The notes: generated by a model not told the origin, from the letters alone. 7,946 nucleotides of DNA from CAYNST01 sp964641175 (GCA_964641175.1 CAZXLJ010000138.1:1-7946); one strand, 5' to 3'; positions 1 through 4,992 are shown, counted from the stretch's first letter. A program made the numbers and translations.

Positions 1-7
1 GTTATGC
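1..7 (+). repeat. Possible attC R' core of the preceding cassette
   Basis: GTTATGC resembles the R' box (GTTRRRY) that ends an attC, and the same heptamer ends the better-supported site at 926-1013. The rest of this site would lie upstream of the window, so the call rests on seven bases and context. Confidence 0.3.
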
Positions 8-90
8 GGGCTCTGGCTTGTAAAGATAAATGCTTTTGAACCACGCATGTGCTTCGTAGAAAGTAGCACGGTATCGATCTGCATCGGTGA
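1..90. repeat. Direct repeat copy 1 (partner at 1601-1690)
   Basis: This block aligns without gaps to 1601-1690 at an offset of exactly 1600. By hand count 71 of 90 positions match. Similarity ends abruptly after base 90. Many differences fall where they leave the minus-strand protein unchanged, so both copies appear to descend from one coding cassette rather than from a recent assembly duplication. Confidence 0.85.
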
Positions 91-187
91 ATGTTAGCTG
101 GCAGTTTCGTTCTCGGTGCCGTCGTTTTGGCATCGGGTAAAGAATTGGGTGGCGCATTCTATGTGGTGTGCCATTAAGAGAAATCAC
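2..187 (-). CDS. Small minus-strand ORF of unknown function, 3' end duplicated at 1601-1690
   Basis: The reading frame gives about 61 residues from a GTG codon at 187, or about 51 from the first ATG. I do not recognise the family. The N-terminal half is basic (a PKRRHRER run) and the C-terminus is aromatic (ATFYEAHAWF, then a Tyr/Lys-rich tail). The frame is probably real because the homologous stretch at 1601-1690 keeps the same minus-strand frame, stop position and RATFYEAHAWF core despite about 21% nucleotide divergence. The TAA stop lies inside GTTATGC at 1-7, which looks like the R' core of an attC cut by the window edge. The gene would therefore be a cassette gene read against the array, as some cassette genes with their own promoter are. 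No convincing Shine-Dalgarno sequence precedes the GTG, so the start is uncertain and the 5' part could be degraded. Confidence 0.4.
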   Translation of the reverse strand: MISLNGTPHRMRHPILYPMPKRRHRERNCQLTFTDADRYRATFYEAHAWFKSIYLYKPEPA

Positions 188-283
188 GTGGCGTCGTAGT
201 GCAAAGTTTTTGCGGTCTCAGTTGCCAGGTACAGGCTCCGCTGACGCTGCGCAACTACGCATAAAAAAGTACACAGTGTCGCC

Positions 284-342
284 ACATAACCAAGCCAGGC
301 AAGCGACGGCAAAGGCGGCGTGCATGGCTGGCAATGTTATAA
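284..342 (+). repeat. attC-like site upstream of the truncated VOC gene
   Basis: ACATAAC at 284-290 is opposed by GTTAT at 336-340. Inside them GCCAG (294-298) can pair with CTGGC (328-332), leaving unequal spacers as in attC sites. The length is about 59 bp. The R' side (GTTATAA) does not match GTTRRRY at its last bases, so the site is degenerate. A perfect 6-bp hairpin, AGGCAC/GTGCCT at 342-356, follows directly and may add to the local fold. Confidence 0.45.
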
Positions 343-641
343 GGCACGGAGTGCCTCGGTCTTACAACCGTCCATGGGCAGGATGGCACAGTCCAGGCGG
401 GGACCGTCCGCTACTGATAATTGGCAAGCCACACAATCAGGAGCCGCATTTAGCTGGCAATGGCCAAATGGCAGCTTTCAGTGCTGGTGATCGTACAACT
501 GTCGATCTTGCACACAAGGTTGGATTGGATAAAGGTGGTGTTTCTGAAGGCCCGCAGGGGCCCAGATCTGAATACCACGCGAACTACCATGGAGCCTATT
601 TCTTGGACCCTGATAGAAGCTAGCTTTGTGTGGTCTGTCAT
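324..641 (+). pseudogene. VOC (glyoxalase/bleomycin-resistance fold) gene, 5'-truncated, with a late amber codon
   Basis: From about 366 the frame encodes NRPWAGW, then PLLIIGKP, GNGQMAAFSAGDRTTVDLAH and SEYHANYHGAYFLDPD. This is the order found in the second half of VOC-family proteins of the YPHPNYYGAYFRDPDGNK type. The first 35-40 residues of the family, which hold the first metal ligand and the LDFY-like helix, are missing. The sequence before 366 is the attC-like site and has no VOC similarity. At 621-623 a TAG follows DPDRS. Beyond it the same frame continues LCVVCHVP, the usual family ending, so the TAG replaces an internal sense codon, probably the Lys of DPDGNK. An in-frame ATG at 324 sits inside the attC without a clear Shine-Dalgarno sequence and could give at most a 99-residue fragment. 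Lacking half of the paired beta-alpha-beta modules, the product is unlikely to be active. Confidence 0.7.
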
Positions 642-718
642 GTACCCGAGAGAAATGCGGTTCCGAATGTAGTTTTTCGCATTGGGAGTACAAAGTTTCA
701 AAGTTTGAACAAGAATGC

Positions 719-871
719 ATGGATGATTCATTACGCAAAGTGATTGAGTTTATCGAAACCCATGATCTTGACATCTTCCGAATCCCAGATGGTTTTGAAG
801 CGTGCATATCTTGCGTAGGTGGCATGAGGAAAATGGGCTGGGCTTCCACCTATCCTAGGATCTGGCGATAA
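719..871 (+). CDS. Small hypothetical protein, 50 residues
   Basis: The frame starts MDDSLRKVIEFIETHDLDIFRIPDG and ends STYPRIWR. It begins with an amphipathic acidic helix-like stretch and has two cysteines four residues apart around a CISC motif (about residues 34-37). I do not recognise the family. No attC separates it from the VOC remnant, and the ribosome binding site is poor (AAGAA only). It may be a genuine small cassette gene or the 3' end of a lost gene; upstream, the same frame stays open to 626. The attC at 926-1013 begins 54 bases after its stop, consistent with it being the last gene of that cassette. Confidence 0.35.
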   Translation: MDDSLRKVIEFIETHDLDIFRIPDGFEACISCVGGMRKMGWASTYPRIWR

Positions 872-925
872 GCTTGGGGGAAATCGGTTTGGCTGTCGAT
901 TTTGATCTCTATTGTCTTGACCAAT

Positions 926-1013
926 AGCGCAACTGACAAGTTACAGAACAGGAGCCACAAGCGGCGCGCTACGCGCACTACTTCCGGCTCCTGTGTGCTC
1001 GATGTTATGCGCT
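926..1013 (+). repeat. attC recombination site
   Basis: The outer arms AGCGCAAC (926-933) and GTTATGCGCT (1004-1013) are complementary apart from two extra bases. An 8-bp perfect inverted repeat, CAGGAGCC (949-956) and GGCTCCTG (986-993), forms the inner arm, closed by a GC-rich GCGGCGCGC loop segment that recurs in the site at 4931-4992. The length is about 88 bp. It separates the small ORF at 719 from the membrane gene at 1105. Confidence 0.7.
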
Positions 1014-1104
1014 TTACTGCGCACCCGGTTTGGATCGGCTTACATAGGCTTTAGGCCTTCCTCAAGCCTTCTTGCCAACTTAAGATTTTTCAAGAGATCA
1101 TTTG

Positions 1105-1593
1105 ATGACACAAATCCTGTCTCACACCCCGACCTGGGTCTTCGTCCTGTTTGTAGTGCTGCTAGCATTTGGCTTCATGCAAACGAGAAGCCGCAACGTC
1201 AATAAATTTTTGGCTTACCTCCTGCCCGGCGGAATGGTCGTTCTGTCGCTAGCAGGGGTCCAATCCAGCTTTGGTCTCACCCCGTTTTCGGTCGCGGTTT
1301 GGGCTGTGGGGCTAGTCCTGGTCACATTCATTGGCTACACGTTTTTTCGCGACACCAGGGTTTCTTTTGATCCACATCGGAATGCTTTTTACATTCCTGG
1401 CAGCTGGGTCCCTCTTATCGTAATAATGGCGATATTCTTCACTAAGTACGCGGTTGCTGTCATGACCTCACTTAAAACAGACACCGCAAGTAGCCCGGCT
1501 TTCGCAATCTTGCTTAGCTTGGCCTACGGGGGCTTCAGTGGGTACTTCTCTTCTCGCGCTGTAAGTTTATTGGCGCAGGTAAAAAAGTCCTAA
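1105..1593 (+). CDS. DUF6622-like integral membrane protein
   Basis: The 162-residue product has about four to five hydrophobic segments (near residues 10-25, 38-57, 61-80, 102-122 and 132-150). It carries the signature PGSWVPLIVIMAIFFTKYAV at 98-117, which I associate with the DUF6622 group of small cytoplasmic-membrane proteins; no biochemical role is known to me. The beginning, MTQILSHTPTWVFVLFVVLLAFGFMQTR, also matches how such proteins start. ATG at 1105 is preferred over the adjacent in-frame TTG at 1102 because AAGAG lies 8 bases upstream. The gene sits alone after the attC at 926-1013. Its TAA is the first part of TCCTAAC, an R''-like box, but no full attC stem follows (see the remnant at 1588-1607). 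Confidence 0.8.
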   Translation: MTQILSHTPTWVFVLFVVLLAFGFMQTRSRNVNKFLAYLLPGGMVVLSLAGVQSSFGLTPFSVAVWAVGLVLVTFIGYTFFRDTRVSFDPHRNAFYIPGSWVPLIVIMAIFFTKYAVAVMTSLKTDTASSPAFAILLSLAYGGFSGYFSSRAVSLLAQVKKS

Positions 1594-1607
1594 CTCAGGC
1601 ACTATGC
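1588..1607 (+). repeat. Collapsed attC remnant (R'' joined to a mutated R')
   Basis: TCCTAAC at 1588-1594 is a good R'' box overlapping the stop codon. ACTATGC at 1601-1607 aligns with the GTTATGC core at 1-7 in the repeated block. Only six bases lie between them, so the 50-80 bp stem expected of an attC is absent. The simplest reading is a deletion that fused two cassettes. Confidence 0.4.
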
Positions 1608-1690
1608 GGTTTTTGGCTTGTAACGATAATTGTTTTCGAACCAGGCGTGCGCTTCGTAGAAAGTAGCTCGGTGTTGAGCTGCAATGGCGA
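1601..1690. repeat. Direct repeat copy 2 (partner at 1-90)
   Basis: Second copy of the 1-90 block, about 79% identical without gaps. On the minus strand it encodes RATFYEAHAWFENNYRYKP, close to the C-terminus of the ORF at 2-187. Confidence 0.85.
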
Positions 1691-1738
1691 GCAGAATCTA
1701 TGGCCTGCAGTGGGTATAGCAGCCCTCTCGAACATGTC
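1604..1738 (-). pseudogene. 3' fragment of a homologue of the ORF at 2-187
   Basis: The minus-strand frame ending at a TAG near 1604 encodes LAIAAQHRATFYEAHAWFENNYRYKPKTA. Reading upstream, it meets an in-frame stop (CTA on the + strand, 1698-1700) just beyond the end of nucleotide similarity, before the scaffold gap. Only about 30 residues of the homologous protein are present. This is either a decayed second copy of the cassette or a 3' end fused to unrelated sequence. The function is unknown. Confidence 0.5.
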
Positions 1739-1838
1739 NNNNNNNNNNNNNNNNNNNNNNNNNNNNNNNNNNNNNNNNNNNNNNNNNNNNNNNNNNNNNN
1801 NNNNNNNNNNNNNNNNNNNNNNNNNNNNNNNNNNNNNN
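1739..1838. other. Assembly gap of 100 N
   Basis: Exactly 100 undetermined bases, the conventional placeholder for a scaffold gap, so the real distance is unknown. It removes the 5' part of the PEP-CTERM gene and whatever lies beyond the second repeat copy. Reading frames across it have no meaning. Confidence 0.98.
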
Positions 1839-2077
1839 TCGACGCATTGCGTTTCAAGGTACTCACACCCAATAGCGTCTGTCATACTTTAGCAGCTGAT
1901 ATAACGGCTGATCTGCGCCAACAGTATCCGGGCTTTGACGTTTACCCGAACTGGTGCGGTGACTTTGGATACTGCTCCTCGGCGGTACTGGACAATATCT
2001 CCTTGACACCGGTGCCACTTCCGGCCGGCGTCTGGTTAATTGGGACCGCTCTGGGGCTTCTTGGGTATATTCGGTGA
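1839..2077 (+). CDS. PEP-CTERM (VPLPA-type) secreted protein, C-terminal part only
   Basis: About 78 residues survive after the gap. They end ISLTPVPLPAGVWLIGTALGLLGYIR followed by TGA. This is the tripartite PEP-CTERM sorting signal: a VPLPA motif, a hydrophobic segment (AGVWLIGTALGLLGYI) and a terminal basic residue. Proteins with this tail are exported by Sec, processed by an exosortase (EpsH/XrtA type) and associated with the surface or extracellular matrix. The upstream part has four cysteines (CHTL, WCGDFGYC), compatible with an oxidised extracellular domain. The LDNISL phrase before the signal is common in this class. No exosortase gene is in the window. The N-terminus and signal peptide lie in or beyond the gap. 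The final tail is short, with one Arg. Confidence 0.85.
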
Positions 2078-2202
2078 CAACGTTTGATCAATCCGAGGGC
2101 TTGGAGTTCTTGACTACGCTCCTACTATTGCCTGACATGGAGCGTTGGAGGCTGGCCTCATTGCGCTCTGGTGGTGCTAAAGTATGCACACATGTCTTTT
2201 GA
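2074..2202 (+). CDS. Possible 42-residue ORF overlapping the PEP-CTERM stop
   Basis: A GTG at 2074 overlaps the TGA of the PEP-CTERM gene (GTGA arrangement) and opens a 42-codon frame (VTTFDQSEGLEFLTTLLLLPDM...). The overlap would suit translational coupling, but there is no clear Shine-Dalgarno sequence and no recognised family. The interval 2078-2306 otherwise holds only a hairpin and an uncertain, very degenerate attC-like span from TGACAAC (2075-2081) to GTTTAGGC (2207-2214). Confidence 0.15.
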   Translation: MTTFDQSEGLEFLTTLLLLPDMERWRLASLRSGGAKVCTHVF

Positions 2203-2212
2203 TAAAGTTTAG

Positions 2213-2239
2213 GCGTTGACATCCTCCATGTCCCAACGC
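2213..2239. other. Strong hairpin
   Basis: GCGTTGACAT pairs with ATGT and CAACGC across a CCTCC loop with a two-base CC bulge, giving ten base pairs. No T-run follows directly, so it is not a standard intrinsic terminator. It lies between the PEP-CTERM gene and the small ORF at 2307 and could be a cassette-boundary structure or a transcript-processing element. Confidence 0.45.
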
Positions 2240-2306
2240 AGCCGTTCGGTTTTCCGACATCCTCATTGTCCGCCATCTCGCTGGTTGTCACCTATCAGGA
2301 AACACG

Positions 2307-2459
2307 ATGAAGGCGGCCGATGCCGTACACGCATGTCTTAAAAGGTCAATTAAAGATGCGGCTTTGGTACGGCAGGTAGGCTTAGCGTGCAAAGGTTGCG
2401 AATCTAAGTTCGGGGATGTAATGTCGCACAGGTTCAGGTCACAGCTCGTAACCAGATAA
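2307..2459 (+). CDS. Small Cys-containing hypothetical protein, 50 residues
   Basis: The product MKAADAVHACLKRSIKDAALVRQVGLACKGCESKFGDVMSHRFRSQLVTR is basic and mostly helical in appearance, with a CKGC motif at about residues 28-31. The family is not recognised. The start is well supported: AGGA at 2297-2300 lies six bases before the ATG. The TAA stop is embedded in AGATAAC, the same stop/R''-box overlap seen after other genes here, which favours it being a real cassette gene. A short, weakly symmetric stretch from there to ATTAAGGC (2492-2499) could be a reduced attC before the GFA gene. It falls below the length limit of many gene callers. Confidence 0.5.
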   Translation: MKAADAVHACLKRSIKDAALVRQVGLACKGCESKFGDVMSHRFRSQLVTR

Positions 2460-2512
2460 CGTTTGTCAGGTGCCCAGGTTGTCAAAGCAATATTAAGGCA
2501 AGGATATAAATT

Positions 2513-2932
2513 ATGTTAAGAAAAGCTAGCTGCTCCTGTGGAGAATTACAGGTAGAAGTAAGCGGAGCACCACAATTGGTTGTTGCTTGCTCCTGCACTA
2601 ACTGTCAAAAGCGAACTGGCTCAGTTTTCGGCGTGAGTGCCTATTTCGGGCATGACTAGGTGGTAGCCCAAAATGGACGATACAAGTCTTTCACAAGTAC
2701 TGGTGATTCAGGCAGTCAGATCGAGCGCAAGTTTTGTCCTGATTGTGGCTCCACTGTATTCTGGAAAGCGGGTTTTGTTCCACAGACTTTGGGCATAGCA
2801 GTTGGATGCTTTTCTGATCCTTATTTCCCTCAGCCCATAGCAGCGGCTTGGTGTGCATCTAAACATGATTGGGTAGTGTTTCCAACCAATATGCCCACCT
2901 CTCATAGCCAAGACTTTTCCAAGGGAGCCTGA
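2513..2932 (+). pseudogene. GFA/CENP-V domain protein interrupted by an in-frame TAG
   Basis: Read through the TAG, the frame encodes 139 codons matching the GFA (glutathione-dependent formaldehyde-activating enzyme-like) fold, a small zinc-binding beta domain. Visible ligands are Cys7 and Cys9 (SCSCGE), Cys26-X-Cys28-X2-Cys31 (CSCTNCQKRTGS) and Cys75-X2-Cys78 (FCPDCGSTVFWK). All family landmarks are in one frame, so this is a single substitution rather than a frameshift. The TAG at 2657-2659 is codon 49, in the loop AYFGHD-stop-VVAQNGRYKSF, and is one change from CAG or AAG. ATG 2513 has AAGGA 8 bases upstream. The stop TGA overlaps the following attC. A 48-residue product would lack the third zinc pair, so it is probably inactive unless the amber codon is suppressed or is a sequencing error. 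The substrate of family members other than the formaldehyde enzyme is generally unknown. Confidence 0.8.
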
Positions 2933-3004
2933 CAATGTCGTCATGTTCGTTCGCGCCTGAAGTCCTCCAGGTCGTTTCGGGTGCTTCATGCCGATGAATT
3001 ATGC
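2927..3004 (+). repeat. attC recombination site
   Basis: The site starts over the GFA stop codon (CCTGACAATG) and ends with ATTATGC at 2998-3004. Inner arms GCGCCTGAA (2953-2961) and TTTCGGGTGC (2975-2984) pair with one mismatch and a G-U pair. The outer arms pair imperfectly (CATG, ATAAT against ACAAT). The length is about 78 bp. The R' core has A instead of G at its first base, which would alter the conserved G/TT exchange point. Confidence 0.55.
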
Positions 3005-3138
3005 GGCTTAGGAAAACTCAATGTCCCCTACGCCGTCAAGCGAAGTGTTATAGAGATTACTGGCATGTGCTCCGCATCCCAGCCAGAGTTTTCCATATGA
3101 GGTAGGGTCAAATCTCTACGACACAATAGGGAAGAGTT

Positions 3139-3507
3139 ATGAAAACCTGGTGTAACGCGGGGGTCTTGGCTTTAACACTGTTTACGGGCTGCGGAGGAGA
3201 CGGAGGCTGCGAACCCTACATCGCCCAAACCGCAAGCATCATGATAAATGATGCGATAACAGGACTTCCCATCGCGTGTGGTGCATCTGTGACGATTGGG
3301 CAGTGGACCGCTCCATTCTTAGATGGCGACGTCTGTGACGATGCTACTACCATTACCCCTCATCTTGGCGCGGGGACTTATGAGTTAATTATCACCAAGC
3401 CCGGATATTCCGATTGGTTGATGACCATAACGGCAACGGCATTGAATCGGTGCGGGACAATAACCGAGCCGGCAGTAGTGGAAGCGTTTCTTAATCCACT
3501 GCCATAA
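3139..3507 (+). CDS. Small lipoprotein with a predicted beta-sandwich domain
   Basis: The 122-residue product begins with a lipoprotein signal: basic MK, a hydrophobic stretch and LFTGC, with the lipid-attachment Cys at residue 18, then a Gly/Asp-rich linker (GGDGGC). The mature part (SIMINDAITGLPIACGASVTIG, then GAGTYELIITKPGYSDWLMTITAT) resembles carboxypeptidase-regulatory-like or PEGA-like beta-sandwich domains, in which a conserved GxYxLxxxKPGY strand is typical. Additional Cys residues may form disulfides in the periplasm. Position +2 after the Cys is Gly, not Asp, so outer-membrane sorting by Lol is expected. ATG 3139 is preceded by GGGAAGAG. The TAA stop is part of the R'' box of the next attC. 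The specific function is unknown. Confidence 0.75.
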   Translation: MKTWCNAGVLALTLFTGCGGDGGCEPYIAQTASIMINDAITGLPIACGASVTIGQWTAPFLDGDVCDDATTITPHLGAGTYELIITKPGYSDWLMTITATALNRCGTITEPAVVEAFLNPLP

Positions 3508-3581
3508 CAATGCCAAGGCACGGCGATCGGTAAACCGCCGCTTCGCTTTGGTTTAGCCAGCGCTTGCTGGCGGCGTTAAAC
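3502..3581 (+). repeat. attC recombination site
   Basis: CCATAAC at 3502-3508 overlaps the lipoprotein stop, and the site ends in a perfect GTTRRRY match, GTTAAAC at 3575-3581. TGCCAAGGC near the left arm faces GCTTGCTGGCGGC on the right. A further inner palindrome of GGTAAACC and GGTTTAGCC type lies between them. The length is 80 bp. The Shine-Dalgarno sequence of the LysE gene begins two bases after the core. Confidence 0.8.
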
Positions 3582-3594
3582 TAAGGAATGACCC

Positions 3595-4209
3595 ATGACC
3601 GCGGCATCATTACTAGCTCTGTTTGGTTCAATGGTGGTGTTGGCTCTGATACCTGGCCCAGGGATCCTGACCGTTATCGCACGAACATTGGCGGCGGGCC
3701 TGCGTCATGGTGCTTCAACTGCCGCGGGAATTGTTGCAGGTGATTTCGTTTTCATAAGTTTTGCCCTGCTGGGGCTCGCAGCATTGGCTCAGGCGATGGG
3801 TGGCCTCTTCGTTGTTCTAAAGTATTTGGGTGCGGCATATCTTGTGTGGCTCGGCGTCTCACTCGTCTTCTCAAAAGGCACGCGCGCGCAGGTTACTCCT
3901 GTCAGTGCACCTGGTTATCTCGCGAGCTTTGCGGCGGGTTTGCTCACTACTCTCGGCAACCCTAAAGCTATTCTTTTTTACTTCAGCTTCTTTCCTGCGT
4001 TTATAGATACTACGCATGTTACTGCACGGGACGCTGCAACTCTTTATGGTATGGCCGCTGTTGCCGTGGGCGGTGTCATGTTCGGCTATGCTTACTTGGC
4101 CTACAGGGCTAAAAGCTCGCTTTGCATGTCGCATGGCGGGAAAATTTTACGTTACAGTTCGGGTGCGTTACTCGTGGGTAGTGGCGTATTCGTGGCAACC
4201 AGGGGTTAA
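3595..4209 (+). CDS. LysE/RhtB family exporter
   Basis: The 204-residue product is a full-length member of the LysE/RhtB translocator family, inner-membrane exporters of amino acids and related metabolites driven by the proton gradient. Landmarks are the N-terminal IPGPGILTVIART at 19-31, KYLGAAYLVWLG at 76-87 and the conserved GNPKAILFYFSFFPAFID at 121-138. About six hydrophobic segments are visible. The substrate (homoserine lactone, threonine, lysine, cysteine or other) cannot be read from the sequence. ATG 3595 has AAGGA 7 bases upstream. It is a single-gene cassette between the attC at 3502-3581 and the palindrome at 4204-4273, and it is read in the array direction. Confidence 0.92.
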   Translation: MTAASLLALFGSMVVLALIPGPGILTVIARTLAAGLRHGASTAAGIVAGDFVFISFALLGLAALAQAMGGLFVVLKYLGAAYLVWLGVSLVFSKGTRAQVTPVSAPGYLASFAAGLLTTLGNPKAILFYFSFFPAFIDTTHVTARDAATLYGMAAVAVGGVMFGYAYLAYRAKSSLCMSHGGKILRYSSGALLVGSGVFVATRG

Positions 4210-4273
4210 CGCTGCAAAGCAGTGCATCTCCATTGCGGCACGTGCTACGCCTCCACTACAGTCACTGTTAACG
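4204..4273 (+). repeat. attC-like site between the LysE and cupin genes
   Basis: GGTTAAC (4204-4210) overlaps the LysE stop codon, and GTTAACG (4267-4273) ends the element about 33 bases before the cupin start. CAGTG (4220-4224) and CACTG (4263-4267) give the inner pair. GTTAAC is itself palindromic, so the R boxes pair readily, but the end deviates from GTTRRRY. Confidence 0.5.
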
Positions 4274-4306
4274 ATTTTATACGGAGCGACAGAACGAGAG
4301 TTTCAT

Positions 4307-4699
4307 ATGAGATCACCGCTGCAAATTAAGCAAGACTTCGTCGTTCTAAGCCCGAGTAAAGAGGCATCAATAGAGCGTGCTGACGAAACACTGTGCGAGC
4401 GCCTGGATACGAAGTACGGTGACTTCGCGGGGCACGAGTTGATTTCGTGCTATGAGTTTGAAGCTGATTGGGCAAGCCGAGAAGCTCATCCTCACGGGGA
4501 TGAAATAGTGCTGTTGATATACGGTGAGGTGGAATTCATACTGGAATCAGAGTTGGGTGAAAAAAGTTACACTCTAACAGAGCAGGGCCAGTACATAGTG
4601 GTACCGAAAGGCGTATGGCATACAGCAAAGATTAAACGGAAATCAAAGTTGTTATTCGTTACCCCAGGTCAAGGAACTGAGCACAAAGCGAATCTTTAA
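4307..4699 (+). CDS. Cupin domain protein
   Basis: The 130-residue product is a single-domain cupin. Motif 1 is HPHGDEIVLLIYGEVEFIL at 61-79, with metal-ligand candidates His61, His63 and Glu66. Motif 2 is GQYIVVPKGVWHTAKI at 94-109 (G-x5-P-x-G-x2-H), supplying His105. The fourth typical ligand set is therefore complete for a mononuclear metal site. Such proteins range from dioxygenases and isomerases to sugar-binding sensors, and nothing here fixes the substrate. ATG 4307 is chosen because it follows the attC-like site and a GAGAG purine run. The long open frame upstream of it runs through the LysE gene and is not coding. Its TAA lies just before the GCATAAC box of the next site. Confidence 0.88.
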   Translation: MRSPLQIKQDFVVLSPSKEASIERADETLCERLDTKYGDFAGHELISCYEFEADWASREAHPHGDEIVLLIYGEVEFILESELGEKSYTLTEQGQYIVVPKGVWHTAKIKRKSKLLFVTPGQGTEHKANL

Positions 4700-4701
4700 A
4701 T

Positions 4702-4757
4702 GCATAACAATGCCATTACGCGCCGGATTCACCCTGGTAAGGCGGTGCATTATTGCC
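4702..4757 (+). repeat. Degenerate attC-like site
   Basis: GCATAACAATGCC (4702-4714) begins exactly like the R''/L'' half of the sites at 3502 and 4931. GGTGCATTATTG (4744-4755) is roughly complementary to it, and GCGCC faces GGCGGTGC inside. The length is about 56 bp. The R' core ATTATTG is far from GTTRRRY, so recombination activity is doubtful. Confidence 0.45.
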
Positions 4758-4765
4758 AATCGGGT

Positions 4766-4989
4766 TTTGGTGCGCAATTGTTTGTCCTGCTTGAGGTTGC
4801 AGAGCGCCGGGATTTTCTAGATTCTACGTGCGCCGGGGCTTCGAAGAGGCGGGCGAGTTCAGGCGTCCGATCAAGGCTGGTGTGGGTACACCTGTGGATC
4901 CCAATGCGCGTTTAGCCACCTTGCACAAAAGCTCTAACAATGCCGAGGACTACGACCGCCAGAAGCGGCGCGCTTGCTGGCAGTATTAG
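4766..4989 (+). pseudogene. GNAT acetyltransferase-like remnant, 5'-truncated and frameshifted
   Basis: One frame reads LFVLLEVAERRD up to about 4813. The frame shifted by minus one then continues SRFYVRRGFEEAGEFRRPIKAG. Joined, these resemble the end of a GNAT N-acetyltransferase domain, where a strand of LxLEV type is followed by the acetyl-CoA-binding helix/strand (A..FY.RRGF...GE). About 100 N-terminal residues, including the Q/RxxGxG/A loop, are absent. A one-base deletion near 4811-4816 would explain the shift. After the domain the frame runs through the following attC and stops at TAG 4987-4989 within its R' core. The recognition rests on a short motif, so the call is moderate. Confidence 0.45.
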
Positions 4990-4992
4990 AGC
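4931..4992 (+). repeat. attC recombination site
   Basis: GCTCTAA (4931-4937) and TTAGAGC (4986-4992) are perfectly complementary, and the left box GCTCTAAC is followed by the recurring AATGCC. CGCCAG and CTGGCAG form inner pairs around a GCGGCGCGCTTGC segment shared with the site at 926-1013. The length is 62 bp. The exchange triplet is ATT rather than GTT. Confidence 0.75.

Noticed and set aside
168..323. N-terminal part of the long + frame that contains the VOC remnant
   Set aside because: It runs through an attC-like palindrome, has no VOC similarity and no ribosome binding site; only the part from about 366 matches the family.
450..849. Two overlapping minus-strand frames opposite the VOC remnant and the 719 ORF
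   Set aside because: The + strand carries recognisable VOC motifs over much of this span; the minus frames show no family features.
2088..2291. Minus-strand frame of 67 codons between the PEP-CTERM gene and the 2307 ORF
   Set aside because: No ribosome binding site and no recognised family; it overlaps the hairpin at 2213-2239. I could not support it as a gene.
2288..2485. Minus-strand frame opposite the 50-residue ORF
   Set aside because: The + strand ORF has a good Shine-Dalgarno sequence and a stop in cassette context; the opposing frame has neither.
2454..2499. Short attC between the 2307 ORF and the GFA gene
   Set aside because: AGATAAC and ATTAAGGC are suitably placed, but the internal symmetry is almost absent and the span is only about 45 bp, so I did not list it as a feature.
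4016..4306. Upstream extension of the cupin frame into the LysE gene
   Set aside because: The LysE frame is strongly conserved here, and an attC-like site lies between the two genes; the cupin begins at 4307.
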